Part shown: positions 1-7,019 of the stretch, piece after piece
Position numbering within the stretch: position 1 is the first letter of the stretch
How the letters are laid out: each line of letters opens with the position of its first letter
Origin: Rothia sp. HMSC078H08
GTDB lineage: Bacteria > Actinomycetota > Actinomycetes > Actinomycetales > Micrococcaceae
Direction of reading: 5' to 3'
DNA: 16,794 bases
NCBI RefSeq assembly: GCF_001808955.1
Contig: NZ_KV795256.1
Location: 241,742 to 258,535, forward strand
Notes under the pieces: model-generated
Seen by the model: the letters and a program-made list of their open reading frames with translations, nothing else
The model's database searches: none
Told to the model about the DNA's origin: nothing
Translations under genes and position numbers: made by a program

Positions 1-97
1 GACGGTCACGCTTGGAACGGCGCTCGGTACGCTCGGAGTTCTTACGCTCTGCGCGCTCGGCCTGACGGTCACGCTTGGAACGGCGCTCGGTACGCTC
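1..97 (-). repeat. 63-bp-period direct repeat inside rho
   Basis: Bases 1-34 are repeated exactly at 64-97. The period is 63 bp, or 21 codons, so the reading frame is kept. Each copy encodes the block ERTERRSKRDR of the Rho insertion. The first copy begins at the window edge, so further copies may lie outside. Identity at the DNA level suggests recent duplication or slippage within a disordered segment. Confidence 0.8.
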
Positions 98-937
98 TGC
101 GCGTTCGGTGCGTTCGCCGTCCTGATCGCGGCGACGCTCGCGGGTGCGGGTGCGCTTGGAGCTCTTCTCGCCGTCAACGGCGCCGAAGGTCATGTCCAGG
201 GCGGCGTTCAGGCTGTCCAGGCTTGCGGTGCCATCGGCGGTGGATGCTTTCAGCTCGGAGGAGTTCGGAGCCGAATCGCCCGGCTCGGAACGCTCAGAGA
301 TACGCTCCGCAGCCAGCTCGGCGCGCACATCCAGCGGGGGAAGCTCTGCGGGCTTCTCGTCCTTGCGGCTACGGCGGGTGCGCTTCTCGGGCTTCTCCGA
401 CTTCTCACCCTTCTCGGAGGCCTCGGGGGCCTCCTGACCCTCGGCGGCGCGGCGAGCGCGAGCACGCTTCTGGGCGGGGGTCTCGTAACGCGAAGAGCGG
501 GTGCGCTTCTCGGACTTCTCAGACTTTTCGGAGCCCTCGGACTCGCTCTTTTCTGCCTTCTCGGCCTGTGCCTCAGCATCCTTCTGAGCGCGGGTACGGC
601 GGGTACGGCGAGTCTTCTGAACAGGCTCGGAGTCCTTCTCGCCCTCGGCGGGAGCCTCAGCGGAGGCCTCAGCGGCCTTCTCCTCGGCCTTCGCGGTGGG
701 TTTTTCGGAAGTCTTCTCGGCGGGGGTCTCGGCCTTCGGAGCGGCCGGGGCAGCTACGGCGCCACCACGCTGGTGCTCCTCCAGAGCCTGAACCAGCTCC
801 GCCTTCTTCAGCTTCAGGTAGCCACGAATACCCAGCTGCTGAGCCAGGACGCGCAGCTGCGCGACCTTCAAATTTGCCAGTTCCGGCGCGGCCGATGCCG
901 TGCCGAACTCATCGGTGACAACAATATTTTTTGCCAA
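1..937 (-). CDS. rho: Transcription termination factor Rho, N-terminal part (cut by window edge)
   Basis: Rho is a hexameric RNA-dependent ATPase/translocase that ends transcription of untranslated RNA. Only about 312 N-terminal codons are visible; the RNA-binding and ATPase cores lie beyond the left edge, so the call rests on the N-terminus and gene order. The start is TTG at 937, preceded by AAAGGA with 7 bases of spacing; no ATG competes nearby. Residues about 20-58 (from LANLKVAQLRVLAQQLG to about ALEEHQRG) match the SAP-like Rho_N domain. From about residue 60 to the edge the chain is a low-complexity, highly charged insertion: Ala/Glu/Lys-rich first, then many EKSEK, RTRRTR and ERTERRSKRDR blocks. 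Such Arg-rich insertions are known for Micrococcus and other actinobacterial Rho proteins, where they help RNA binding. thrB upstream is the usual actinobacterial neighbour. The frame is open throughout. Confidence 0.9.
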   Translation of the reverse strand, partial: MAKNIVVTDEFGTASAAPELANLKVAQLRVLAQQLGIRGYLKLKKAELVQALEEHQRGGAVAAPAAPKAETPAEKTSEKPTAKAEEKAAEASAEAPAEGEKDSEPVQKTRRTRRTRAQKDAEAQAEKAEKSESEGSEKSEKSEKRTRSSRYETPAQKRARARRAAEGQEAPEASEKGEKSEKPEKRTRRSRKDEKPAELPPLDVRAELAAERISERSEPGDSAPNSSELKASTADGTASLDSLNAALDMTFGAVDGEKSSKRTRTRERRRDQDGERTERAERTERRSKRDRQAERAERKNSERTERRSKRDR

Positions 938-1430
938 CTACAATTCCTTTGGTTGTAAGCCCTGAAAATCTTCAGAATAAAGATCGGGCGGGCGCTTAGC
1001 GCGGTCAAAGGTTCCTGTGCCGCCGCAGAACGCGGCGACCTGCACCTTTGACTCCCTCGAACCGCGCTGGAGGCGGTTCGCGTCTCTTACCGTACCCGCC
1101 GATTCAGACACGGCGAGCACACACGGAAGATAAGGCGCTCTATCATTATGCGTGCATCCCTCATTCATCGGACCTGCACCTGGGGCCTGGGGCCGGCGGG
1201 TCAAGAATGAACGGTTGGGAGGGTTCAATCGCCGTGACCGAGACCGTCCCTTCACGTCGGCACCCTGTGGGTGAGGCATTGTAGAAGGTAAGCTCCCCTC
1301 CGATACCCGGCCGGGCACAGGGTCCGGAAAAGGGTGAAGCGGGGTGAGGTACAGAACGTACCCGCGAGGAAGCGTCAATTACGGTCGTCGTCGAACGGCG
1401 GGTAGAACCCGCGATAGGACGTTACACGTC
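938..1430 (-). promoter_or_regulatory. Long structured leader between thrB and rho
   Basis: This 493-bp gap has no convincing gene. Read in the direction of rho it holds a succession of inverted repeats: a hairpin at 1398-1412 (GCGGGT/ACCCGC); GGTAC/GTACC at 1348-1362; an 8-bp pair ACCCTGTG (1262-1269) with CACAGGGT (1316-1323) enclosing CCCGGCCGGG; TCATTC and GACC (1160-1174) facing GGTC and GAATGA (1199-1210); then the group at 999-1080 described separately; and a small AT-rich hairpin at 968-984 just before the rho ribosome site. No clear -35/-10 pair was found; CATAAT near 1145-1150 on the minus strand is only a weak -10 candidate. The structure suggests rho expression is controlled in the leader RNA, which would fit Rho autoregulation known in other bacteria. 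That function is inferred. Confidence 0.55.
999..1080 (-). promoter_or_regulatory. Paired hairpins with an alternative fold in the rho leader
   Basis: In transcript order, hairpin A has arms at 1080-1073 and 1065-1058 (CGAACCGC/GCGGTTCG, 8 bp, 7-base loop). Hairpin B has outer arms at 1052-1044 and 1012-1004 (GTCAAAGGT/ACCTTTGAC, 9 bp) and an inner stem at 1037-1032 and 1026-1021 (CGCCGC/GCGGCG, 5-base loop). An alternative pairing exists: GCGCGGT (1067-1061, loop plus 3' arm of A) is complementary to ACCGCGC (1005-999), which overlaps the 3' arm of B. The two folds exclude each other. Pairing is seen in the sequence; a switch role is inference. Confidence 0.45.
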
Positions 1431-1433
1431 CTA
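1415..1433 (-). terminator. Hairpin on the thrB stop codon (possible weak terminator)
   Basis: TAGGACGT and ACGTCCTA (1415-1422 and 1426-1433) form an 8-bp stem whose 5' arm in the transcript begins with the thrB stop codon TAG. A second short hairpin (1398-1412) follows at once. There is no U-tract, so this may be a Rho-dependent or processing boundary rather than an intrinsic terminator. Confidence 0.4.
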
Positions 1434-2399
1434 CTGAGTAACTATAACACCTTCAGTATCAATTTCAAGAGGGAGCACGCGCCACTTCAGACGACGGCCC
1501 TCCACCTCGCTCGCGGGGCTCTGCGCCTCGAACTCGGCGATAGCCTCGGCGGCCTGCTGCACCTGCTCATCACCGCGGGCGAAGGTCAGGACGGTCGGGC
1601 CAGCGCCCGAAATCACGGCGGCCAGGCCGCGCTCGCGCAGGAAGGCAACCAAGGCGGCCGAAGGCTCCATGGCGGGAACACGGTAGCCCTGATGCAGGTA
1701 GTCCACCGTCGCATCCATGAGGTACTCGGGAGCATCCGAGAGCGAACGCACCAGTAGCGCGGAACGCGCCGAATTAGCGGCGGCCCGAGCGTGAGGAATC
1801 TCCGCGGGAATCAGGGAACGGGCTAGCTTTGTGGACACCTCGTAGTCGGGCACGGCCACGACCGGACGCACCTGCGGGTGCACCGGAATAATCAGGGAGT
1901 GCCACTCCCCCAGCTGTCCCCAGGACACCGAGAGGTTACCGTAAATCGCCGGAGCCACGTTATCGGGGTGACCCTCCATATCGGAGGCGACCTGCAGCAT
2001 ACGCTCGCGGTCCAGGCGGTGCTCCTCGGGCAGCAGCGCGCTGGCGGCCGCCACGCCGACAACAATCGCGGAGGCCGAAGAGCCCATGCCGCGCGAGTGC
2101 GGAATCTTGTTATCCGCAATCAGCTTCAGCGGGGGCAGCTCCTCCAGGCCGGCCGCCTCAAAAGCCGCCTTCATGGCGCGAACCACCAGGTGGTTTTCGT
2201 TGCGCGGAACCTCGGCGCTACCCTCACCCGTCAGCTCAAATTCCAGGCCGGACTCGATGCGCTCAACCCTCAGCTCATCGTAGAATCCCAGGCCCAGGCC
2301 CAAGCTGTCGTAGCCGGGACCCAAATTGGCGCTCGTGGCGGGCACGCGCACGGTGACGGATGCGCCCACGGGAATATCAGAAAGGTTCAGGGAAGACAT
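1431..2399 (-). CDS. thrB: Homoserine kinase
   Basis: Cytoplasmic enzyme that phosphorylates L-homoserine with ATP to O-phosphohomoserine, the substrate of ThrC. It is a 322-residue GHMP-family kinase of normal length. Visible motifs: VRVPATSANLGPGYDSLG (about 18-34, GHMP motif 1), PHSRGMGSSASAIVVG (about 100-115, glycine/serine-rich ATP-phosphate loop), EGHPDNVAPAIYGNL (about 142-156) and a C-terminal SGAGPTVL motif. The chosen start ATG at 2399 gives MSSLNLSDIPVG, which leads into the conserved domain as in other actinobacterial ThrB proteins. The frame is open further upstream to 2657, but that extension overlaps thrC and has no ribosome site. GAGG about 12 bases upstream is a weak SD. It follows thrC after a 164-bp hairpin-containing gap and precedes rho. 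Confidence 0.95.
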   Translation of the reverse strand: MSSLNLSDIPVGASVTVRVPATSANLGPGYDSLGLGLGFYDELRVERIESGLEFELTGEGSAEVPRNENHLVVRAMKAAFEAAGLEELPPLKLIADNKIPHSRGMGSSASAIVVGVAAASALLPEEHRLDRERMLQVASDMEGHPDNVAPAIYGNLSVSWGQLGEWHSLIIPVHPQVRPVVAVPDYEVSTKLARSLIPAEIPHARAAANSARSALLVRSLSDAPEYLMDATVDYLHQGYRVPAMEPSAALVAFLRERGLAAVISGAGPTVLTFARGDEQVQQAAEAIAEFEAQSPASEVEGRRLKWRVLPLEIDTEGVIVTQ

Positions 2400-2509
2400 G
2401 TGAAGAGGTACCTCGCGATCGGTGACGGAGTGAGCGAGCGGGATGCTGATGATCCGCACATCCGCCATAACAATGGGTGGTGACGGGGTACGGATACCCG
2501 CCATCATGC

Positions 2510-2548
2510 AGGTGCACCCCGCCCCGAAAACCGGGACGGAGTGCACCT
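2510..2548 (-). terminator. Strong intercistronic hairpin between thrC and thrB
   Basis: Arms 2510-2526 and 2532-2548 form a 17-bp stem with a GUUUU loop in the minus-strand RNA. Two positions that mismatch on the plus strand (C/A at 2518/2540 and 2522/2536) become G-U wobbles in the minus-strand RNA, so the fold is continuous only in the transcript of this operon. It lies 16 bp after the thrC stop. No U-tract follows, so partial termination, RNase protection or processing are all possible. A second 6-bp hairpin (CGGGTA/TACCCG type) lies at about 2484-2500. Confidence 0.6.
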
Positions 2549-2563
2549 CGTAGTACGAATAGG

Positions 2564-3664
2564 CTAGTGCAAATCGAGAATATTTGCCACAGCAACCACG
2601 TCGAAGGGAGCCTTGGTCGGCTCGACCTTCACGCCGTTCACTGCCTCCAGGGCCCACTGCGGGTCCTTCAGGCCGTGGCCGGTCACGGTGATGACGATGG
2701 TCTTACCCTCGGGGGCCTCACCCGCGCGGTGCTTCTTCAGCAGACCCGCAACGCCAGCAGCCGAAGCAGGCTCCACGAACACGCCCTCGCGCGAGGACAG
2801 CCAGCGGTGCGCCTCGAGAATCTCCTCGTCGGTCACGGCCTCAATCACGCCGCCGGACTCGTCGCGGGCGGCCTCGGCCTTCTCCCACGAAGCGGGGTTA
2901 CCGATGCGGATCGCAGTTGCGATGGTCTCGGGGTTCTCGATGGGGTGACCCGCCACGATCGGGGCGGCACCGGCGGCCTGGAAGCCCCACATGATCGGGC
3001 GCTTGGTGGCCACGGGCTCCAGTACCTTGCCGTCACGGTTGGTGTAGGGCTCGGAGTACTCCTTGTAGCCCTTCCAGTACGCGGTGATGTTACCGGCGTT
3101 GCCGACCGGCAGCATGTGGTAGTCGGGGGCGTCGCCCAGGGTGTCGACGACCTCGAAGGAACCGGTCTTCTGACCCTCGATACGGTAGGGGTTCACCGAG
3201 TTCACCAGGAACACGGGGTAGTTCTCGCTGAGCTTGCGAGCAATCTCCAGGCAGTTGTCGAAGTTGCCGTCAATCTGAATGATGTCGGCACCGTGAGCAA
3301 TCGCCTGGGAGAGCTTACCCATGGAAATCTTGCCGTCCGGAACCAGCACTGCACAGCGCAGGCCGGCCTGCAGCGCGTAGGCTGCGGCGGAAGCGGAGGT
3401 GTTACCGGTCGAAGCGCACACCACTGCCTTCGCGCCGTCACGCTTAGCGGCGGTCATGGCGCTGGTCATGCCGCGGTCCTTGAAGGAACCGGTCGGGTTC
3501 ATACCCTCGAACTTCAGGTAAACGGTGTTGCCGGTCTCGGCGGACAGCGCCGGGGCGTGAATCAGCGGGGTGCCACCCTCACCCAGAGTCACGACCTGAA
3601 CGTCCTCACCGAAGGGCAGACGGTCACGGTATTCCTTGATAACGCCCTGCCACACGTGTGCCAT
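2564..3664 (-). CDS. thrC: Threonine synthase
   Basis: PLP enzyme converting O-phosphohomoserine and water to L-threonine and phosphate, the last step of threonine synthesis, in the cytoplasm. 366 residues, typical of the shorter actinobacterial/Bacillus type. [11 protein letters not shown] (about 56-66) carries the PLP-binding lysine (about K62). [13 protein letters not shown] (about 85-97) and PVGNAGNI (about 187-194) are the substrate- and phosphate-binding loops. A C-terminal [10 protein letters not shown] motif is also seen. The start ATG at 3664 has a good SD (AAGGAG, 6 bases upstream). It sits between hom and thrB in the conserved order, with 160-bp and 164-bp gaps that both contain hairpins. 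Confidence 0.96.
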   Translation of the reverse strand: MAHVWQGVIKEYRDRLPFGEDVQVVTLGEGGTPLIHAPALSAETGNTVYLKFEGMNPTGSFKDRGMTSAMTAAKRDGAKAVVCASTGNTSASAAAYALQAGLRCAVLVPDGKISMGKLSQAIAHGADIIQIDGNFDNCLEIARKLSENYPVFLVNSVNPYRIEGQKTGSFEVVDTLGDAPDYHMLPVGNAGNITAYWKGYKEYSEPYTNRDGKVLEPVATKRPIMWGFQAAGAAPIVAGHPIENPETIATAIRIGNPASWEKAEAARDESGGVIEAVTDEEILEAHRWLSSREGVFVEPASAAGVAGLLKKHRAGEAPEGKTIVITVTGHGLKDPQWALEAVNGVKVEPTKAPFDVVAVANILDLH

Positions 3665-3699
3665 TGGCTTCTCCTTTAATCTTGAGGCGCACCGCCCGT

Positions 3700-3797
3700 C
3701 GGGGTCCTGTGACCCCGGTAGCGGGTACGCGAGTTCGTCAGTGAGCGAGGGGCCTCGCGGGTTGCCCTCGCAGGTTTAGTGCGGCGCATCAGGCCGC
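3700..3797 (-). promoter_or_regulatory. Hairpin cluster between hom and thrC
   Basis: The 160-bp gap holds three inverted repeats. CGGGGTC/GACCCCG (3700-3706 and 3711-3717, 4-base loop) is the strongest. GCGAGGG (3745-3751) can pair either with CCTCGC (3753-3758, short hairpin) or with CCCTCGC (3765-3771), so two forms exclude each other. GCGGC/GCCGC (3781-3785 and 3793-3797) lies just after the hom stop. There is no U-tract and no clear promoter. A role in setting thrC relative to hom expression is inferred. Confidence 0.45.
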
Positions 3798-3824
3798 GGG
3801 ATTGGATAGTCTCTCGACGTGCAC

Positions 3825-5114
3825 CTAGTGCTTCTCGGACTCCACGCGAATCACGGAGTTCACCTCACGCACCGTATCGAGCGCGTCAATCACGGCGATG
3901 GCGCGGCGCAGGTCGGAGTCCTTCGCGGAGTGGGTCACCATGCGAATCTGAGCCACACCCTCCTTCGGGGCGGACTGACGCAGCGAATCCACCGAAATGC
4001 CGTGCTCGGCCAGGATGCGGGTAATGTTCGCCAGAACACCCAGACGGTCCTCCACCAGAACGCCCACCGAGTAGCGAGAAATCACGTTGTCCAGGCTGGT
4101 TGCGTGCAGCTGAGCGTGGGAGGTCTCGGGAACACCGGGGCCGCCCAGCACGAGGCGACGAGCCAGGGACACGAAGTCACCCAGAACAGCCGAAGCAGTA
4201 GGAGCGCCACCCGCACCGGGACCGTAGAACATCAGCTCACCGGCGTTCTCAGCCTCGACGAACACGGCGTTGAACGCACCGTGCACGCCGGCCAGCGGGT
4301 GCTGACGCGGAATCAGGGTCGGGTTCACACGAATGTTAGCGCCGTTCTCACCCTCACGCTCACAAATGGCCAGCAGCTTGATGACGTAACCGTCAGCATC
4401 CGCGGCAGCAACATCATCAGCGGTGATGGAAGTAATGCCCTCGGTGTGCACATCATCAATAGTGAAAGTCGAGTGGAACGCCAGCGAAGCAACAATCGCA
4501 GCCTTCGACGCGGCATCGTGGCCCTCAACGTCAGCGGTCGGGTCAGCCTCCGCGTAGCCGAGCTTCTGAGCCTCAGCCAGCGCGTCCGAGAAGGATGCGC
4601 CGGTGGTGTCCATCTGGTCAAGAATGTAGTTGGTGGTGCCGTTCATGATGCCCAGAACGCGGGTCACACGGTCACCAGCCAGGGAGTCACGCAGGGGGCG
4701 CAGAATCGGGATAGCACCCGCAACAGCAGCCTCGTAAGAGAGCTGAGCGCCGGACTCATCAGCGGCAGCCTGCAGCTCCACACCGTGTTTAGCCAGCAGC
4801 GCCTTGTTACCGGAAACCACGGACTTGCCCGCCTTCAGAGCACGCAGAATGCGAGTGCGAGCCGGCTCAATACCGCCGGTCAGCTCGATGACCACATCCG
4901 CCGAATCAATCAGGGATTCAGCGTCAGTGGTGTACAGCGAGGGGTCCGCATTCCAGTGGCGGGATGCATTAGTATCGCGCACAGCAATACCGATCAACTC
5001 CACGGGGGCGCCAATGCGCTTTTCAAGGACGGCGTTATCCTCGACCAGGATGCGAGCAGCCTGGGAACCGACATTACCGGCACCAAGCAGTGCTACTTTG
5101 ATCTTTTCAGCCAC
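3825..5114 (-). CDS. hom: Homoserine dehydrogenase (monofunctional, with ACT domain)
   Basis: Reduces L-aspartate-4-semialdehyde to L-homoserine with NAD(P)H, the branch point to threonine, isoleucine and methionine. 429 residues, usual for Gram-positive Hom. Seen: Rossmann motif GAGNVG (11-16), SGNKALLAKHG (101-111), GIMNGTTNYIL (155-165) and the catalytic segment DVEGHDAASKAA (195-206, catalytic lysine about K204). A C-terminal ACT domain (about 350-425, SVGVLVEDRLGVLANI...) is the usual site of threonine feedback control. The start is GTG at 5114; an in-frame TAG five codons upstream leaves no earlier start. The ribosome site is poor, a purine run AGAAAGAGAC four bases away that also precedes lysA. 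thrC follows on the same strand. Confidence 0.96.
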   Translation of the reverse strand: MAEKIKVALLGAGNVGSQAARILVEDNAVLEKRIGAPVELIGIAVRDTNASRHWNADPSLYTTDAESLIDSADVVIELTGGIEPARTRILRALKAGKSVVSGNKALLAKHGVELQAAADESGAQLSYEAAVAGAIPILRPLRDSLAGDRVTRVLGIMNGTTNYILDQMDTTGASFSDALAEAQKLGYAEADPTADVEGHDAASKAAIVASLAFHSTFTIDDVHTEGITSITADDVAAADADGYVIKLLAICEREGENGANIRVNPTLIPRQHPLAGVHGAFNAVFVEAENAGELMFYGPGAGGAPTASAVLGDFVSLARRLVLGGPGVPETSHAQLHATSLDNVISRYSVGVLVEDRLGVLANITRILAEHGISVDSLRQSAPKEGVAQIRMVTHSAKDSDLRRAIAVIDALDTVREVNSVIRVESEKH

Positions 5115-5264
5115 GATAGTCTCTTTCTACGGTCTGTTCCGGGTTCGCCCCGGTATCTCTTCGGGCTACGGCGTGGATGCGGCGCAGAGCACGCACTCAA
5201 CAACCACTTTATCAAGAGGCGGGGACGGCTCAGCAGCCTCAAGCTGCGACTTTTACTCTCTGAG

Positions 5265-5291
5265 ATGAGGTATCCCTCACAGTTATGAGGT
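5265..5291 (-). repeat. Direct repeats upstream of hom (possible operator)
   Basis: ATGAGGT occurs at 5265-5271 and 5285-5291 (ACCTCAT on the hom strand), 20 bp apart, close to two helical turns. A TANNNT-type hexamer TAAGGT lies next to them on the hom strand (5299-5294) as a possible -10 element, without a good -35. This is the only place in the 302-bp lysA-hom gap with an operator-like arrangement. Confidence 0.3.
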
Positions 5292-5327
5292 GAACCTTAT
5301 CTTCTGCCATGTTGTGAACGCACAAAA

Positions 5328-5396
5328 CCGTGAAGACCCCGCCCGCAACCGCCACCTCACGGCGTCCATTGCAGAAACGGGAACTTCACGGCTTTT
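5328..5396 (-). terminator. Extended stem-loop after lysA (terminator-like)
   Basis: CCGTGAAG (5328-5335) and CTTCACGG (5384-5391) form the outer stem; inner complementary blocks (CCCG/CGGG, GCAA/TTGC, GCC/GGC) lengthen it into one imperfect hairpin. On the lysA strand the outer stem ends in TTTT (5327-5324), and AAAA flanks the other side. This suggests a weak, possibly bidirectional intrinsic terminator starting about 25 bp after the lysA stop. Confidence 0.45.
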
Positions 5397-5416
5397 CATG
5401 ATGTCAGACAGGGTTC

Positions 5417-6937
5417 TTAGATATCCGAACCCATATCCAGCGCCAACATATCCTCCTCACGCTGACGACGAATCATCACGCGCGAAGGCTGACCCTCAGC
5501 GGTGGCAATCACCGGCGGGCGAGTCAAGAAGTTATAGTTCGAACCCAGCACATAGCAGTACGCGCCGGTCGCCGGAACCGCCAGAATATCGCCAGCCTGC
5601 AGGTCAGCAGGCAGGTAGCAGTAGCGCACCACCACATCGCCAGACTCGCAGTGCTTACCCACCACGCGAGAGAGCACCTGCTCCCCCGCCGGGGCACGAT
5701 TCGCTAGGGTCACCGAATAATCCGATTCGTACAGCACCGGGCGGGCGTTATCACTCATACCGCCGTCCACCGAAACGTAGCGGCGCACGCGAATCTCGCC
5801 GTTCTCGTCCTCAATGCTCACGTTCTTAATGGTGCCGACCGTGTACAGGGTCGCACCCGAAGGACCAGAAATGGAACGGCCCGGCTCGAACGACATGTGC
5901 GGAATCGCCATGCCCAGGCGCTCACAGGTCGCCGCGACGGAAGCGGCAATCGACTCGGTCACCTCGGTAATGGAGCGGGGGTGATCCGCCTCGGTGTAGC
6001 CGATGCCGTAGCCGCCACCCAAATCCAGCTCCGGCAGGGTCACGCCCAGGTCACGGTTGAGGCGGTTCATGAACTCCAGGGCGGTAGTAGCCGCCTGCTC
6101 GAAGCCCTCCGCCTCAAAAATCTGCGAACCAATATGGCAGTGAATACCGCAGAAATCCAGGGAATCGGTCGCATTCAGAATCGCGGCAGCCAGAGCCGCG
6201 TAAGAATCGGTAGACTCAACACCCCAGTGCTCCAGCTCCTCCTCATCCAGACCAGCAAGCGCGGCGGTGCCGGGCTGCAGGGACATGCCGAACTTCTGAT
6301 CCTCGTGTGCGGTCGCAATGGACTCGTGGGTCGAGGCATGCACGCCGGGGGTGATGCGAATCAGCACCGGAACCGGGGCGTAGGGTTCCTCGCCCTCCGC
6401 CACACGCTCGGCGGCAAGCTCGGCGTACACGCGCTCAATGAGCTTGAGCTCGTCCACCGAGTCAGCCACCACGCGGCCCAGGCCGTTACGGATCGCGCGG
6501 GCAATCTCAGCCTCCGACTTGTTGTTACCGTGCAGGGCGATGTTCGCACCGGGCACCTGTGCGCGCAGAGCCAATGCCAACTCACCACCGGAGGCGGTAT
6601 CCAGGCACAGGCCCTCCTCGGTCGCCCAGCGCGCCACGGCAGTGGACAGGAACGACTTACCGGCGTAGTAGACGCTTACCTTCGCACCGTGCGCGGCGAA
6701 AGCCTGCTCAAAAGCGGTGCGGTAGGCGCGGGCGCGGGTACGGAAGGTCGTCTCGGAGAAGACGTACTGCGGGGTTTCGTGCTCATCAACCAGGTCGCTG
6801 ACGGTCACGCCATCAATGCAGAGCTCGCCCTGCTCATTGCGGGTGAAGGAGTCAGTCCAGATGGTGCGGGACAGGGTCTCGGGGTGCTCGGGGTAGGTGA
6901 GCCATTCGGGGGCGTAGAGGGCGCGGGCTTCGCTCAT
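5417..6937 (-). CDS. lysA: Diaminopimelate decarboxylase
   Basis: PLP-dependent fold-type III enzyme that decarboxylates meso-2,6-diaminopimelate to L-lysine. 506 residues, longer than the usual 420-460, mainly through an extended N-terminus as in other actinobacterial LysA. Seen: VYYAGKSFLS with the PLP lysine (about K94), HCHIGSQIF (about 267-275), LDLGGGYGIGY (about 304-314), the phosphate-binding EPGRSISG (351-358), CESGD (430-434, active-site cysteine from the partner subunit) and a C-terminal GAYCY (458-462). The start ATG at 6937 has only the purine run AGAAAGAGAC three bases upstream as ribosome site, shared with hom. It lies 82 bp after argS, with a strong hairpin in the gap. Confidence 0.96.
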   Translation of the reverse strand: MSEARALYAPEWLTYPEHPETLSRTIWTDSFTRNEQGELCIDGVTVSDLVDEHETPQYVFSETTFRTRARAYRTAFEQAFAAHGAKVSVYYAGKSFLSTAVARWATEEGLCLDTASGGELALALRAQVPGANIALHGNNKSEAEIARAIRNGLGRVVADSVDELKLIERVYAELAAERVAEGEEPYAPVPVLIRITPGVHASTHESIATAHEDQKFGMSLQPGTAALAGLDEEELEHWGVESTDSYAALAAAILNATDSLDFCGIHCHIGSQIFEAEGFEQAATTALEFMNRLNRDLGVTLPELDLGGGYGIGYTEADHPRSITEVTESIAASVAATCERLGMAIPHMSFEPGRSISGPSGATLYTVGTIKNVSIEDENGEIRVRRYVSVDGGMSDNARPVLYESDYSVTLANRAPAGEQVLSRVVGKHCESGDVVVRYCYLPADLQAGDILAVPATGAYCYVLGSNYNFLTRPPVIATAEGQPSRVMIRRQREEDMLALDMGSDI

Positions 6938-6971
6938 CGTGTCTCTTTCTTAGCTATCTTGCCGGCATACG

Positions 6972-7010
6972 TTCAACCCCCGCCCCGGTAGCACCGGGTC
7001 GGGGGTTGAA
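6972..7010 (-). terminator. Strong hairpin directly after argS
   Basis: TTCAACCCCCG (6972-6982) and CGGGGGTTGAA (7000-7010) pair over 11 bp. After a single mismatch, CCCGGT/ACCGGG (6984-6989 and 6993-6998) add 6 bp with a 3-base loop. It begins 9 bp after the argS stop. There is no U-tract, as is common for actinobacterial hairpin terminators; it may limit read-through into lysA. Confidence 0.65.
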
Positions 7011-7019
7011 ATGAGAGTA

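Noticed and set aside
223..918. Long plus-strand frame opposite rho
   Set aside because: It is the antisense of the Arg/Glu-rich rho insertion, giving an Arg/Pro/Ser-rich translation with no family resemblance.
938..1430. Known riboswitch or T-box in the rho leader
   Set aside because: No conserved aptamer core, T-box sequence or tRNA-pairing specifier that I can recognise is present.
1431..2657. 408-residue form of thrB starting at 2657
   Set aside because: The extra 86 residues overlap thrC and have no ribosome site, and homologues begin near the ATG at 2399.
2477..3679. 400-codon plus-strand frame opposite thrC (and similar ones opposite hom, lysA, argS)
   Set aside because: These are shadow frames typical of GC-rich genes; the opposite strands encode complete, well-recognised enzymes.
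5241..5312. 23-codon frame before hom as a threonine/isoleucine leader peptide
   Set aside because: It contains only two Thr and one Ile codons with no run, and no ribosome site precedes it.
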